Shown here: in pieces, positions 12,544 through 17,781 of the stretch
Layout of the letters: each line of letters opens with the position of its first letter
How positions within the stretch are numbered: position 1 is the stretch's first letter
NCBI GenBank assembly: GCA_024364805.1
Contig: CM044528.1
Location: 9,137,522-9,160,101 of the forward strand
Source of the DNA: Euprymna scolopes
Taxonomy: Eukaryota > Mollusca > Cephalopoda > Sepiida > Sepiolidae
DNA: 22,580 bases
Direction of reading: 5' to 3'
The notes under the pieces: generated by a model
What the model was told of the DNA's origin: nothing
Seen by the model: only the letters and a program-made list of their open reading frames with translations
Databases searched by the model: none
Made by a program: the position numbers and the translations under genes

Positions 12544-15500
12544 GCAATGATGTTAGTTTTTTCTTTAAATACTATTATGGCATGTGTTCCTCAGAATTTG
12601 ATCTATTCCTGGCTCACTTTATTCCAGCCCGTTTGCTTCCCTGCTCTAGTTGTTTCCATCAATTTGCTGTTTTGATACCTCATTGGAATATAGCTTCTTA
12701 TTCCAGTAGGTTCTTTTAAAGATTAAGGTCAACAGGCATTTGCTGTTTTGTGATAATCAACTTTTGTTTTTATTTGCTTCTTACAGCAAGTGGTATCATG
12801 CCTTGTCTGAAGTGATTTTCCTAAAAGTGATTACTGTGATCAGGACCTGATTTATAAAGGGAAGAAGTAATCTCGGTGAGGAGTTGGACAGCAAGATGTT
12901 AGTTGTTCATATTACCTTTAAAATTTTGCATAATAATATGGTTGGAGAAATGGGGAGCAGGAAGGGAATTCCAAAGGCAAGTAGTCTTAGGAAAGAAGCT
13001 ATTAGAGCATCTAAGTGCCCATGCAAAGTTTGGGGGAGGGGAGGAGGAGTCATTTTGCTGCTAGACAAATGCAGTAAGTTCATCAGAACACATTTTGAGG
13101 CAGTATTTGTAAATGCTGTGGCAATGTGACAGAAGTTGGAGCTGGGCAGATAATGAGGAATGTATAAGTTTGGAAATTCTATTGTTCACATTACATTTAA
13201 ATTTCTGCATGTTGGTATTATTGGGAAAACAAGGAGAGTATTCCAAACACAAGCGATCCAAGAAAAAAAAAGCTGTCAGAGTAGAAAATCTTTCATTATC
13301 TAGAGACCTCTACAGTGAAGGGGTGAGATGTTCTTGTTCATCAGGTTGGTCTGAGATATTTACGTTACACGGTACAAGTGCAGTAAGTTCATTGAAAGCA
13401 CATTTCACGGAAGTACTTGTAAAACAAGGGATGCAACACTGTGGTAATGGGATAGAAGCTGGAATAGACAATCAGTGTGACTTTTCTGCATTCTGCCTAA
13501 GAGGGAGAGACCAGTGGTTTATGTACCAGCCAAGATATGGCAACAACACTCCATGTATGGGTAAACAGTGGCTTCATAGAGATGGTGCAATTAAAGCCTT
13601 AGAATCTTCCATTACCCCATCTCCTCCCAATAACAGACAATTCATAAGTATAAAAGCATTTGCCTGGTAAAAAGGCAGAAGTCAGCAGGATTCAGAATTT
13701 GTATGCATATCTAAATGATGAAAAAAAATTAAATATACAGATTTTTGGAAAAATTAAAGCTTACCAAATTAACCAATGGACCGCCTGAATTTCCAAACTG
13801 AAAGTAAATATAAAAAACTAAATTGAAAATTTTAATTTTGAAGAACGTTGAATAAAAAAAAAAAAATTGTCAAAATTTTGTTTTCTTGAAATAAAGAATT
13901 TTTGTATTATGTTTCAGAATTTTTAAGATGAGAATTGATCTGTATTACTTGAATTCTTCAGATTACTGTTCTCGTCTAAAATGTTATTCTCACGTTTCGC
14001 CAATGTAACCTTTGATCTTCTTCATATCGAACTTGGGAATCTGTACAAAATTTGGAACAGAACTCTTTAATTATGACCAGATGGAAGCCTTAAGTAATTC
14101 TTTATAATTGTATTACTGATATTGCTCATACTGAAGATTGAACCTTTAACCTCTAAAAGATTGTAACTTAAACTTATTATTATTTAGCACTTCAGCCATT
14201 GTGTCACAGATCCGGTTCTCATTTTGGATGTTATTCTCATAACGTTTTAGTTGATGTAACCTTCCGTTTCCCTGCTTTCCAGCTGACTACAATATAGTCA
14301 TCTTTAAGTCCAACGTAAACAAGTTCTTGATGAGCTGTTCCCCTTAAGTAATCCAATTTACCAAATTTCTACTACTAACGATTACTACAATATTGTCGCA
14401 CTGACTACTATACATCTCATTAACCCTTATTCTCGAGTGGCCTCTGGTGACTCCTTTGTTTAAAAAAAAAAAACAAAAAAAAAAACAAAACCCTAGGACA
14501 TCTTTAAGTGCATTTTGTTAAACGTGGTGTACAGAATTTTTAACATCAGCCATGATCGATTAGAAGTCTTAATTTGTAATTACATTCTTAGTATCGGCCA
14601 CACTAGAGATTGAACCTTCAACTTCTAGAACATTGCCATTTAGAATTGCTACTTGGCACTTATATTCACTGCACCTTAGTGTGGTCGATACTAAAATTAC
14701 AATTACAAATTACTCAAGACTTCTACATAGTCATGGCTGATGGAATGAGAGCAAGCAATAACCATAGATTAAATTAAGAGTCCTGTTCAAAGTTCTATAC
14801 AAATTCTCAAGTTTGACAAAATATACCTAATGAAGGTCGGAGGTTACTTTGGCTTAAAACATTGTGAGAATAGCATTAAAAGATAAGAATAGTTTGAATA
14901 ATCCAAACTATACAAATTGAAGGTTCTTACATTTCATGGTATTTAGACGTTTAAAAAAAAAAACTTAATTTCAGGATGAAAGGACTGCTGTGCGAGATTA
15001 ACATTAGGAGCAAAGTGTAGTAGCTGTTCTGATACTATACATCATCTTTTCTGTTCTCAGTGAAGGAGAAATAATTCTGACTGGTAATTTTTATTTTTGC
15101 CTCAATTCAGGGTACTCCCTTTTTGAAGAGCTGGTTTTTCTTCATATTTAAAACTGATCTGCTATTTAATTCTGCTCTCCTGAAGAGGCAAGTAAATAGG
15201 GTTTGGTTTGTTTTATAGCATACCATTTTTTTCTTGTTTTGTTCTAGCAGAGGATAGGGATGCCTACTGGATCCTAGATATCCATCCGCTATCTCAGATA
15301 TTTCAACCAAGAGATCGTTTTAAGATACTGTCTCTTTAAACGGATAGCATCTAAATAAAGTCATCAAATGAAATCCTATAGATAATTATTTTATATTTTT
15401 AGAAAATGCTGCTCCTAGAAAACACTACTCTTAGAATGGTTTGGTCTGTTTTACAGTATAATTATCAATTACTCTTAAGGAATATTATTCTTTAGAAGGA

Positions 15501-16885
15501 AGAGGAGAGTGTGAATATTACTCTTAGAAACCATTACTTTTCGACAGTAGTAATTTGCTTTATTCCCTTAACCACTACCTTCTACTATCTATTTGGGAGG
15601 AAAATAAAAAGTGAGATTTTATTTTTAGAAAAACTAGATTAGGGATAAACTCATAGATACTATTGCATGACGTGACCAGTCGATTAATTGGATCGGACCT
15701 CTCTAAAACTCTCGTCTAGCCTAAGTGGATTACTGCAAGTCAACAGGCTACAGATTTCTCAGCCCCCCTGAATTCCATCCTAAAGCATAATTGGTAATAG
15801 TCAACTAGCATACTTCCTAACTTCCAGTGTGTCTACAACTAGAAGAGTGACAAGGCGAATCAGTTCCTTCGCTTTTTTTTCTCTCATATCTGTATCTCTC
15901 CAGTATGCACTCTTTTATTACGTTTTTTACGATCGTTCTTTTTTTATTAATTAATTATTGAGAAGTCTTTTCGGTCTTATTTCAATTAAGAATTATTTAA
16001 ATTAGTTTTATTTTTTAAGAACTATTGAAAACTTTTTGCGCTCTTATCTTTTAAAATTATTATTGAAAACATGTTTAAAAGTTTTAATCAATACTTATTG
16101 AAAACACTTTTTTTTATAATTTTATAAACATATATTTCTTATAAAATTTAAAATAAAATAAAAACTTATTTTTTTAATTTTGTTATTAAAAGTGCAAATA
16201 AAGACTCATTTTTATTTGTATAATTTTGTTAAAATGAAGGAACTGATTTGTCTGGTAGCAGACACACTGGAAGTTAGAAAGTAAGTTAGCTGACTATAAC
16301 TGCATAACGAGCCACCACCCATGACCTACAGGTGGCCTTGTTATCGGAGAGGGAGATTATTACCCCTTTTCATGAGGTTGCAGTCAACGAATATATGACC
16401 CCATCAACAGGGTAAGTAAATAGAGACATAAACAAGTTCTCATTAAACTGAATCTAGAATTTGTTGTTTCTAAGATTATTTGTGCAAATGTATTAATTTT
16501 TTTTATTTTGTTTTAGTGTTGTTACGATTAAAATGTTTTTTTTTGGAAGTGTCCTGCTCTGAAATGTGTGACAAGTGTTGTATCATTCTAATTTGACATG
16601 TTGCAGTTGACTTATCAAAATAAAACATGATTTGAGTTTATAAAAATAAAATGAAAATAGAGATGAAAAAGAAGGATTTGTTTGACGTACATTGATGACG
16701 GCATCTGTCTGGATATAAGTCATGTTGCGATGGTGAATGCCCAACTCTGCACTGCCACGATGAGGTGTGCTCACAATTCCTGCTGTTACAGTGTTTGTCA
16801 ATGATAATGGACTACCCATAGCAATAACCCACTCGCCTGGTCGAAGGGAGTTTGATTCGCCCAAACTGAGAATTGGTAAGCCAGT
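2100..16885 (-). CDS. HTRA2: HTRA2/Omi-like mitochondrial serine protease, 3' half (five exons, partial)
   Basis: Spliced order on the minus strand is 16885-16691, 13797-13765, 9425-9305, 7598-7412, 2265-2100. Lengths 195+33+121+187+166 sum to 702 nt, giving 233 residues and a stop with no frame conflict. Every visible border is AG/GT. The product matches the C-terminal half of HtrA proteases: [20 protein letters not shown], the nucleophile motif [31 protein letters not shown], then a PDZ domain opening with the YIGV carboxylate-binding loop and ending PEIV. By knowledge of the family, HTRA2 is a trimeric protease of the mitochondrial intermembrane space in protein quality control and, when released, apoptosis. 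Motifs such as [16 protein letters not shown] and the C-terminal PE favour HTRA2 over HTRA1/3/4. The leader, IAP-binding region and catalytic His and Asp are not in the window. No disabling change is seen in these exons, so I read it as a live host gene. Confidence 0.93.
2361..2713. mobile_element. Palindromic MITE, copy 1
   Basis: The left end (ATTTGGATTATTTAGACTAC and onward to TTATTCTCA) is repeated inverted at the right end (TGAGAATAAC ... GTCTAAATAATACAAAT). The element is about 353 bp with no coding capacity. The centre holds GATTGAACC at 2574-2582, which on the minus strand is GGTTCAATC, a good pol III B-box. Related copies are at 2791-2882, 11739-11935, 13941-14208 and 14210-14917. 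The superfamily is not clear from the ends, and no confident target duplication was found. Confidence 0.7.
2791..2882. mobile_element. Short palindromic MITE of the same family, internally deleted
   Basis: About 92 bp. It opens TTTGTATTATTTGAATTATT and closes with the inverse (ACCTGAATAATCGAA), with TTATTCTCAT after the left end as in copy 1. The core seen in longer copies is absent, so it is probably an internally deleted derivative. Confidence 0.5.
2948..3010 (+). repeat. Dispersed repeat fragment, plus orientation
   Basis: The segment around ACTTGTGTAAAATTTGAATG, then GACGTAACT and CTTGGCTTTGCTTG matches, inverted, the stretch 4375-4436. The CTTGGCTTTGCT word also resembles the starts of the repeats at 9494 and 22247. 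Class unknown, possibly SINE-like. Confidence 0.5.
3011..4374. other. Intronic DNA, no gene recognised
   Basis: Very AT-rich, with A and T homopolymer runs (for example 3141-3160 and a T-rich block 3718-3930). Short frames here show no family resemblance. No clear repeat ends seen. Confidence 0.4.
4375..4436 (-). repeat. Dispersed repeat fragment, minus orientation
   Basis: Reverse complement reads GCTACTTGTGTAGAATTTGA, then CAGACGTAACT and CGCTTGGCTTTGCTCGG, which aligns with 2948-3010. Together they form an inverted pair 1.4 kb apart inside the last intron. The repeat may extend left to about 4318. Confidence 0.5.
4437..4948. other. Intronic DNA, no gene recognised
   Basis: AT-rich sequence between the repeat fragment and the mariner element. 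A 62-codon minus frame near 4546-4734 shows no recognisable motif and no splice-consistent context, so I do not call it a gene. Confidence 0.4.
5024..6046 (-). pseudogene. Mariner transposase pseudogene
   Basis: The N-terminus reads MDKNKF, then the helix-turn-helix region with [20 protein letters not shown] and [20 protein letters not shown], matching SETMAR's transposase domain. The catalytic region follows: [11 protein letters not shown] (first acidic residue changed to Asn; SETMAR has TCDEKW), FRDNARPH (second Asp kept) and [13 protein letters not shown] (the usual third position Asp is Ala). It ends [10 protein letters not shown]. There is an in-frame stop soon after the start (after FNSS) and a frame change near 5714-5736, plus an inverted duplication at 5604-5670. 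Other frame shifts separate the central part, near 5275-5530, from the ends. It cannot encode an active enzyme. Confidence 0.88.
5604..5670. repeat. Near-perfect hairpin inside the mariner
   Basis: Arms of about 30 nt (5604-5633 and 5638-5670) around a CATT loop: TGACACTTCAT / ATGAAGTGTCA, continuing to TGCATAAAAG / CTTTTATGCA. One arm is the normal transposase sequence ([11 protein letters not shown] on the minus strand); the other is an inverted extra copy of it. Confidence 0.85.
6128..6319 (-). mobile_element. LINE 3' tail, 5'-truncated
   Basis: Reverse complement ends in GGCACATT..CCTTGTTTGGGGTGAAAATGTAAT and an A run, the same 3' end as the LINE at 20880-20998. The match runs back to the segment encoding the C-terminal end of the RT protein (ACTTCTGCACGTCAATAG..GGGAAG). 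Its A tail abuts the 5' UTR of the mariner, consistent with insertion there. Confidence 0.8.
6320..6397 (+). mobile_element. Penelope-like RT fragment
   Basis: Plus-strand translation gives [20 protein letters not shown], a close match to the RT motif ([16 protein letters not shown]) of Penelope-like elements. Only about 26 codons remain between the LINE tail and the next transposon. Its strand and neighbours differ from the Penelope pieces at 7681-8801. Confidence 0.65.
6398..7188 (-). mobile_element. Second mariner-like transposon, 5' end missing
   Basis: The left end CAGGGTGGAACGATAAAAGT follows a TA dinucleotide, as expected for Tc1/mariner. The right end is lost at the (CA)n tract. The remnant transposase ends [11 protein letters not shown] with a stop at 6517-6515. 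Reading upstream: [10 protein letters not shown] (third catalytic Asp region, usual form SPDLNPLDYYVWG), a degenerate second motif (NSECGSMTQ for QQDSAPSH), [14 protein letters not shown], and [13 protein letters not shown] near the first acidic motif. In-frame stops and frame changes are present, and the DNA-binding part is missing. It belongs to the mariner-like lineage with FGVVSSEG motifs common in invertebrates. Confidence 0.8.
7193..7242. repeat. (CA)n microsatellite
   Basis: Twenty-five uninterrupted CA units, preceded by GCGCG. It marks the broken end of the mariner-like element. The long Thr-His plus frame across it is a repeat artefact. Confidence 0.98.
7412..7598 (-). CDS. HTRA2: HTRA2 exon: linker and first half of the PDZ domain
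   Basis: The exon has 187 nt, entering in phase 1 (A+CT gives Thr) and leaving in phase 2 (CA+G gives Gln). It encodes a Gly-rich linker ([15 protein letters not shown]) followed by [14 protein letters not shown] and [21 protein letters not shown] is the carboxylate-binding loop of HtrA PDZ domains. The acceptor is TTCCAG above 7598; the donor is GTAAGT below 7412. The linker is lengthened by a Gly/Pro/His stretch compared with my recollection of the human linker, which is variable between species. Confidence 0.93.
7681..7951 (-). mobile_element. Penelope-like RT core fragment
   Basis: The minus-strand frame gives [20 protein letters not shown] then TNIPTNK, the SLDxxxLYTNIP motif (catalytic Asp) of Penelope-like reverse transcriptases. 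Further on in another frame [12 protein letters not shown] resembles the PLSPIIADL.M.. block. It sits directly beside an oppositely oriented C-terminal piece. It is a damaged fragment. Confidence 0.7.
7970..8801 (+). mobile_element. Penelope-like element: RT thumb, GIY-YIG domain and 3' tail
   Basis: Plus-strand translation shows [20 protein letters not shown] (thumb region, ALRICS..LD.E typical of Penelope) and, further on, [20 protein letters not shown] followed by [12 protein letters not shown], the GIY-YIG endonuclease motif. From 8575 a non-coding tail follows (GAACTGATTAAAAAT .. AAAACTATTTTAACTGGCTA .. AATCCAATCATTTGAGGC) that is repeated at 10365-10653. The coding part is degraded. With 7681-7951 it may be one inverted-and-joined insertion. 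Confidence 0.75.
8802..9304. other. Intronic DNA; possible retroposed 3' end near 9130-9290
   Basis: No gene seen. Around 9230 ATTAAATAAAGTTGATTTAA carries an AATAAA signal and is followed after about 20 nt by an A-rich run (9247-9290). This looks like the 3' end of a polyadenylated RNA copied into DNA, but no source was recognised. Confidence 0.35.
9305..9425 (-). CDS. HTRA2: HTRA2 exon: end of protease domain and start of linker
   Basis: The exon has 121 nt: 40 codons plus one base (phase 0 in, phase 1 out). It reads [20 protein letters not shown], then [20 protein letters not shown]. The acceptor is ATCCAG above 9425; the donor is GTAAGT below 9305. The ISFAIPSD motif is the conserved last strand of the HtrA protease fold and is nearly identical to human HTRA2 (GISFAIPSD). 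The last 12 or so residues start the linker to the PDZ domain. Confidence 0.93.
9494..9665 (+). repeat. Dispersed repeat, shared with 22247-22470
   Basis: Shared blocks with 22247-22470 include TCGTAAAA.ATGCTTAAATATGAT, GTCCAGATTT/GTAGATTT, AGAGTCA/AGAATCA and TGCCATCAGCTA.AAT.GAAACC, in the same order. The start CGCCCGGCTTTGCC resembles CACCTGGCATTGCTCG. It is an old interspersed repeat of unknown class. Confidence 0.65.
9666..10088. other. Intronic DNA up to the assembly gap
   Basis: No family recognised. An 84-codon plus frame (9546-9800) overlaps the dispersed repeat and has no known motif. Confidence 0.35.
10089..10179. other. Assembly gap (91 N)
   Basis: 91 undetermined bases followed by CACACAC. 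The gap is probably over a CA-rich simple repeat. It lies in the intron between the 33-bp exon and the ISFAI exon, so no HTRA2 coding sequence is missing, judging from the seamless frame. Confidence 0.95.
10365..10653 (+). mobile_element. Penelope-like 3' tail, second copy, with an insertion
   Basis: Aligns with 8575-8801: TATGAACTGATTAAAAA, AAGATGAAT, AAAATGTATAA, TTTTGACCCAT, CTATTTTAACTGGCTAAA, AATCCAATCATTTGAGGC and GTTTGAAAATATGG all match in order. An extra 73 bp at 10548-10620 interrupts the match. No Penelope coding sequence is recognised just upstream, so this is a 5'-truncated copy. Confidence 0.7.
10548..10620 (+). repeat. Short repeat related to 14338-14460
   Basis: TCCCCTTAAGTAATCCAA and CCCTTATTCTCG.GTG.CCTC..GGTGACTCCT.TGTTTAA are shared with the retroposon at 14310-14498; the stretch between those blocks is mostly missing here. 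Either an internally deleted copy inserted into the Penelope tail, or a piece the 8575 copy lost. Confidence 0.55.
10654..11030. other. Intronic DNA, nothing recognised
   Basis: AT-rich sequence with no coding potential and no repeat ends that I can identify. Confidence 0.4.
11039..11205. mobile_element. hAT-type MITE, 167 bp, with 8-bp target duplication
   Basis: The left end GAGTGCTATGACAAGAGAAT is repeated inverted at the right (reverse complement TAGGGCTGTGACAAGAGAAT). The inverted arms run about 53 nt each, to GAGTATATATC. GTAATGAC flanks the element on both sides (11031-11038 and 11206-11213). An 8-bp duplication together with ends starting like TAGGGCTGTG fits the hAT superfamily. There is no coding capacity, so it depends on a transposase made elsewhere. 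Confidence 0.85.
11214..11738. other. Intronic DNA with a LINE-tail scrap at about 11364-11406
   Basis: CACTCCAAACAAGGCA followed by GCCACCTGATGTAAGGAGCT resembles the inverted LINE 3' tail (CACCCCAAACAAGGCAC..ACTTTGGTGTAGGGGGCT), implying an old minus-strand fragment of about 40 bp. Nothing else recognised. Confidence 0.45.
11739..11935. mobile_element. Single arm of the palindromic MITE family
   Basis: TGTATTATTTGGATTGTTCA then GACTATTGTTCTAATC..GAGTGTTAT matches the left arm of the copy at 2361-2713, and the later parts (AGAATTTCAAAC, AATTTGCAGTTGTATT) follow in order. No inverted right arm is seen, so the copy is a half element. Confidence 0.55.
11936..12877. other. Intronic DNA with simple repeats
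   Basis: Contains a purine-rich tract (12161-12222), an 11-bp tandem pair (ACATGACAAGT near 12420-12441) and the (TC)n tract at 12499. No gene or known transposon recognised. Confidence 0.4.
12499..12540. repeat. (TC)n microsatellite
   Basis: Twenty-one uninterrupted TC units. The Ser-Leu plus frame over it is an artefact. Confidence 0.98.
12878..13155 (-). mobile_element. LINE 3' region fragment, old, first of two in tandem
   Basis: Plus-strand GAGTTGGACAGCAAGATGTT and AAGGGAATTCCAAAGGCAAG match the inverse of the LINE C-terminal and 3' region (compare 18815-18960 and the reverse of 20780-20900). It continues to ..GCAGTAAGTTCAT..TTTGTAAATGCTGTGG. Heavily diverged. Confidence 0.65.
13156..13640 (-). 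mobile_element. LINE RT C-terminal fragment, old, second of two in tandem
   Basis: The reverse complement aligns with 20440-20890 of the young LINE: CATACATGGAGTGTTGTTGC, GCTTCTATCCCATTACC, TGTTGCATCCCTTGTTTTAC, then ATGCAGAAATTTAAATG.AATGTGAAC (KFKCNVN). The 185-codon plus frame over it is antisense to the element and not a gene. It directly follows a similar fragment in the same orientation. Confidence 0.7.
13765..13797 (-). CDS. HTRA2: HTRA2 33-bp exon with the active-site serine
   Basis: This 33-nt exon is 11 codons in phase 0: [11 protein letters not shown]. It contains the catalytic serine (GNSGG, Ser306 in human HTRA2). The acceptor is TTTCAG just above 13797; the donor is GTAAGC just below 13765. 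It is too short for ORF-based gene finding. It joins YIQTDAVIN upstream and DGEAIGINT downstream with exact family continuity. Confidence 0.93.
13941..14208. mobile_element. Palindromic MITE family, one arm plus tRNA-like core
   Basis: Starts TGTATTACTTGAATTCTTCA then GATTACTGTTCTCG..TGTTATTCTCAC, as in copy 1. Its core on the minus strand has TGGCTGAAGTGCT (14198-14186), an A-box-like word, and GGTTCAATC (14144-14136), a B-box-like word, about 40 nt apart. The right arm is replaced by the start of the next copy. Confidence 0.6.
14136..14198 (-). promoter_or_regulatory. Candidate internal pol III promoter (A and B boxes)
   Basis: TGGCTGAAGTGCT fits the A-box consensus TRGYNNARNNG, and GGTTCAATC fits the B-box GGTTCRANYCC. 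Order and spacing suit a tRNA-derived SINE read on the minus strand. The B-box is also kept in the copies at 2574-2582 and 14608-14616, but the A-box is weaker there. Confidence 0.4.
14210..14917. mobile_element. Long-arm palindromic MITE interrupted by a retroposon
   Basis: Left arm: GGTTCTCATTTTGGATGTTA ..GTTTTAGTTGATGTAACCT, interrupted at 14310-14498, then TTTTGTTAAAC..CAGCCATGATCGATTAGAAG and TAATTTGTAATTACATTCTTAG. Right arm, inverted: CTAAAATTACAATTACAAAT, GACTTCTACATAGTCATGGC, then GGTTACTTTGGCTTAAAACA, ending CCAAACTATACAAAT. Without the insert it would be about 510 bp, almost all palindrome. Confidence 0.75.
14310..14498 (+). mobile_element. Short retroposon (SINE-like) with 11-bp target duplication
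   Basis: CATCTTTAAGT occurs at 14299-14309 and 14499-14509, flanking 189 bp that break the left arm of the MITE. The insert ends in an A-rich tail (14462-14490), as a retroposed RNA would. It contains CCCCTTAAGTAATCCAA and CCCTTATTCTCGAGTGGCCT, shared with 10548-10620. No tRNA head was recognised, so the class is uncertain. Confidence 0.65.
14918..15788. other. Intronic DNA, nothing firmly recognised
   Basis: Minor internal repetition: GGTTTGGTTTGTTTTATAG at about 15200 and GGTTTGGTCTGTTTTACAG at about 15439, and several ACTCTTAGAA words. The block 15660-15780 may belong to the outer part of the hairpin element that follows. Confidence 0.4.
15789..16304. mobile_element. Large hairpin (foldback) element of unknown family
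   Basis: Left arm 15789-15876 and right arm 16231-16304 are inverted copies: TTCTAACTTCCAGTGTGTCT-type core (left CTAACTTCCAGTGTGTCT, right AGACACACTGGAAGTTAG) and CAGTTCCTTC / GAAGGAACTG. The loop of about 355 bp is extremely AT-rich and has three TATTGAAAAC words near 16023, 16060 and 16096. No coding frame and no clear target duplication were found. Confidence 0.65.
16305..16690. other. Intronic DNA upstream of the central protease exon
   Basis: A more GC-balanced stretch (16305-16410) that may be part of the hairpin element, then AT-rich DNA to the exon's splice donor. Nothing else recognised. Confidence 0.4.
16691..16885 (-). CDS. HTRA2: HTRA2 exon: central protease domain
   Basis: The exon has 195 nt, exactly 65 codons, phase 0 at both ends. 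It reads [20 protein letters not shown], continues through IAMGSP and TVTAGIVST, and ends with [11 protein letters not shown]. The acceptor is TTTTAG at 16891-16886; the donor is GTACGT directly after 16691. In HtrA proteases this block holds the strands and the loop before the active-site serine. The human counterpart has LPTLPLG..QGEFVVAMGSP..EYIQTDAAID. It is the most 5' exon of the gene visible here; the next upstream exon should carry the catalytic Asp (VDPVADIA-type motif) and was not found between 16886 and 22580. Confidence 0.93.
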
Positions 16886-17781
16886 CTAAAAGAAAAAATA
16901 TATATTTAAAAAAATAAATTAAAAAAAGATCATATTGTTATATATTAGGTAAGTAGGCACACTAGTATAGAAAATTGTTAATTAAAAACAACAGTGAATG
17001 AAAGGACAGCCGAGGTCACTTTGCTAAACTCAAGGTAAGGATTATTATACTAGACTGTAAGAATTAATAGAAATGGAAATGACATCACATGACCAAAGAG
17101 AGAGTGTGATTTGGGAGCATGTGTGGACATGTGGAATGATATGGACTAATAAAATATGATTAAACAGTTAGCACTCTTTCTCTATACCCCCTCACTGATC
17201 AGTGGTTTGGAACAGAGATCAACTTGGATAAATCTCATATGAAAATTCACATGCACATTCATCACAGTACCATGTACACTCACCAACTGTTATCATTTTC
17301 CATGTGGTTATGGGTCAAGGTTGCTCATCGATTTATCTGGTCAGCATTGTAATGAAAGGAGTCCTCACGACAAGTAAAACCTGAAGTTCAGTTTATAAAC
17401 AAATAATAAATGTTTATTATTATTTTTTTTAGCTTACAAATAGCACCCACCTATTTAGGTCAATGACAGACTTGCAACACTGAATCTTTGCGTAACCAGA
17501 TCAAAACACGTTACATCAACAAAGTCACTTGGCTGAGAAGCAGAAGGAAACCCAACCTGCCTGGAAGAGGCCTTGTGACCGATCTGCTTGCTAACTCTGC
17601 CAAAATAAATTAACCCTCTCCAAAGATTCAACTCATCCTCTTCCATCTATAACCACCTCTCTTTCTATTCTCCTTGACTGATTTTGGCCCTTTGTCACAG
17701 TGGTCAGTTTGTTTACCCTGGGATTAGCTGCTCCAAACATCTATTGAAAATAACATCTAAAACTGTTTCCATTCCTGGGGC
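16886..17781. other. Intronic DNA, no gene recognised
   Basis: No exon encoding the catalytic His (TNAHV) or Asp is visible. A 63-codon minus frame near 17455-17646 has no known motif. Confidence 0.45.

Noticed and set aside
12376-12675. Plus-strand 99-codon frame with a Ser-Leu repeat
   Set aside because: It is the (TC)n tract read in frame; the flanks show no family similarity.
13113-13670. 185-codon plus-strand open frame
   Set aside because: It runs antisense through two diverged LINE 3' fragments; the minus strand aligns with the RT C-terminus and 3' UTR of the young LINE. The protein has no family motif.
14136-14198. A true tRNA gene
   Set aside because: Only A- and B-box words are present; no cloverleaf stems, anticodon loop or acceptor stem can be drawn.
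17255-17290. Possible catalytic-His exon (minus strand MNVHVNF)
   Set aside because: HtrA proteases need TNAHVV with a conserved strand before it; the flanks do not match, and no splice sites fit.
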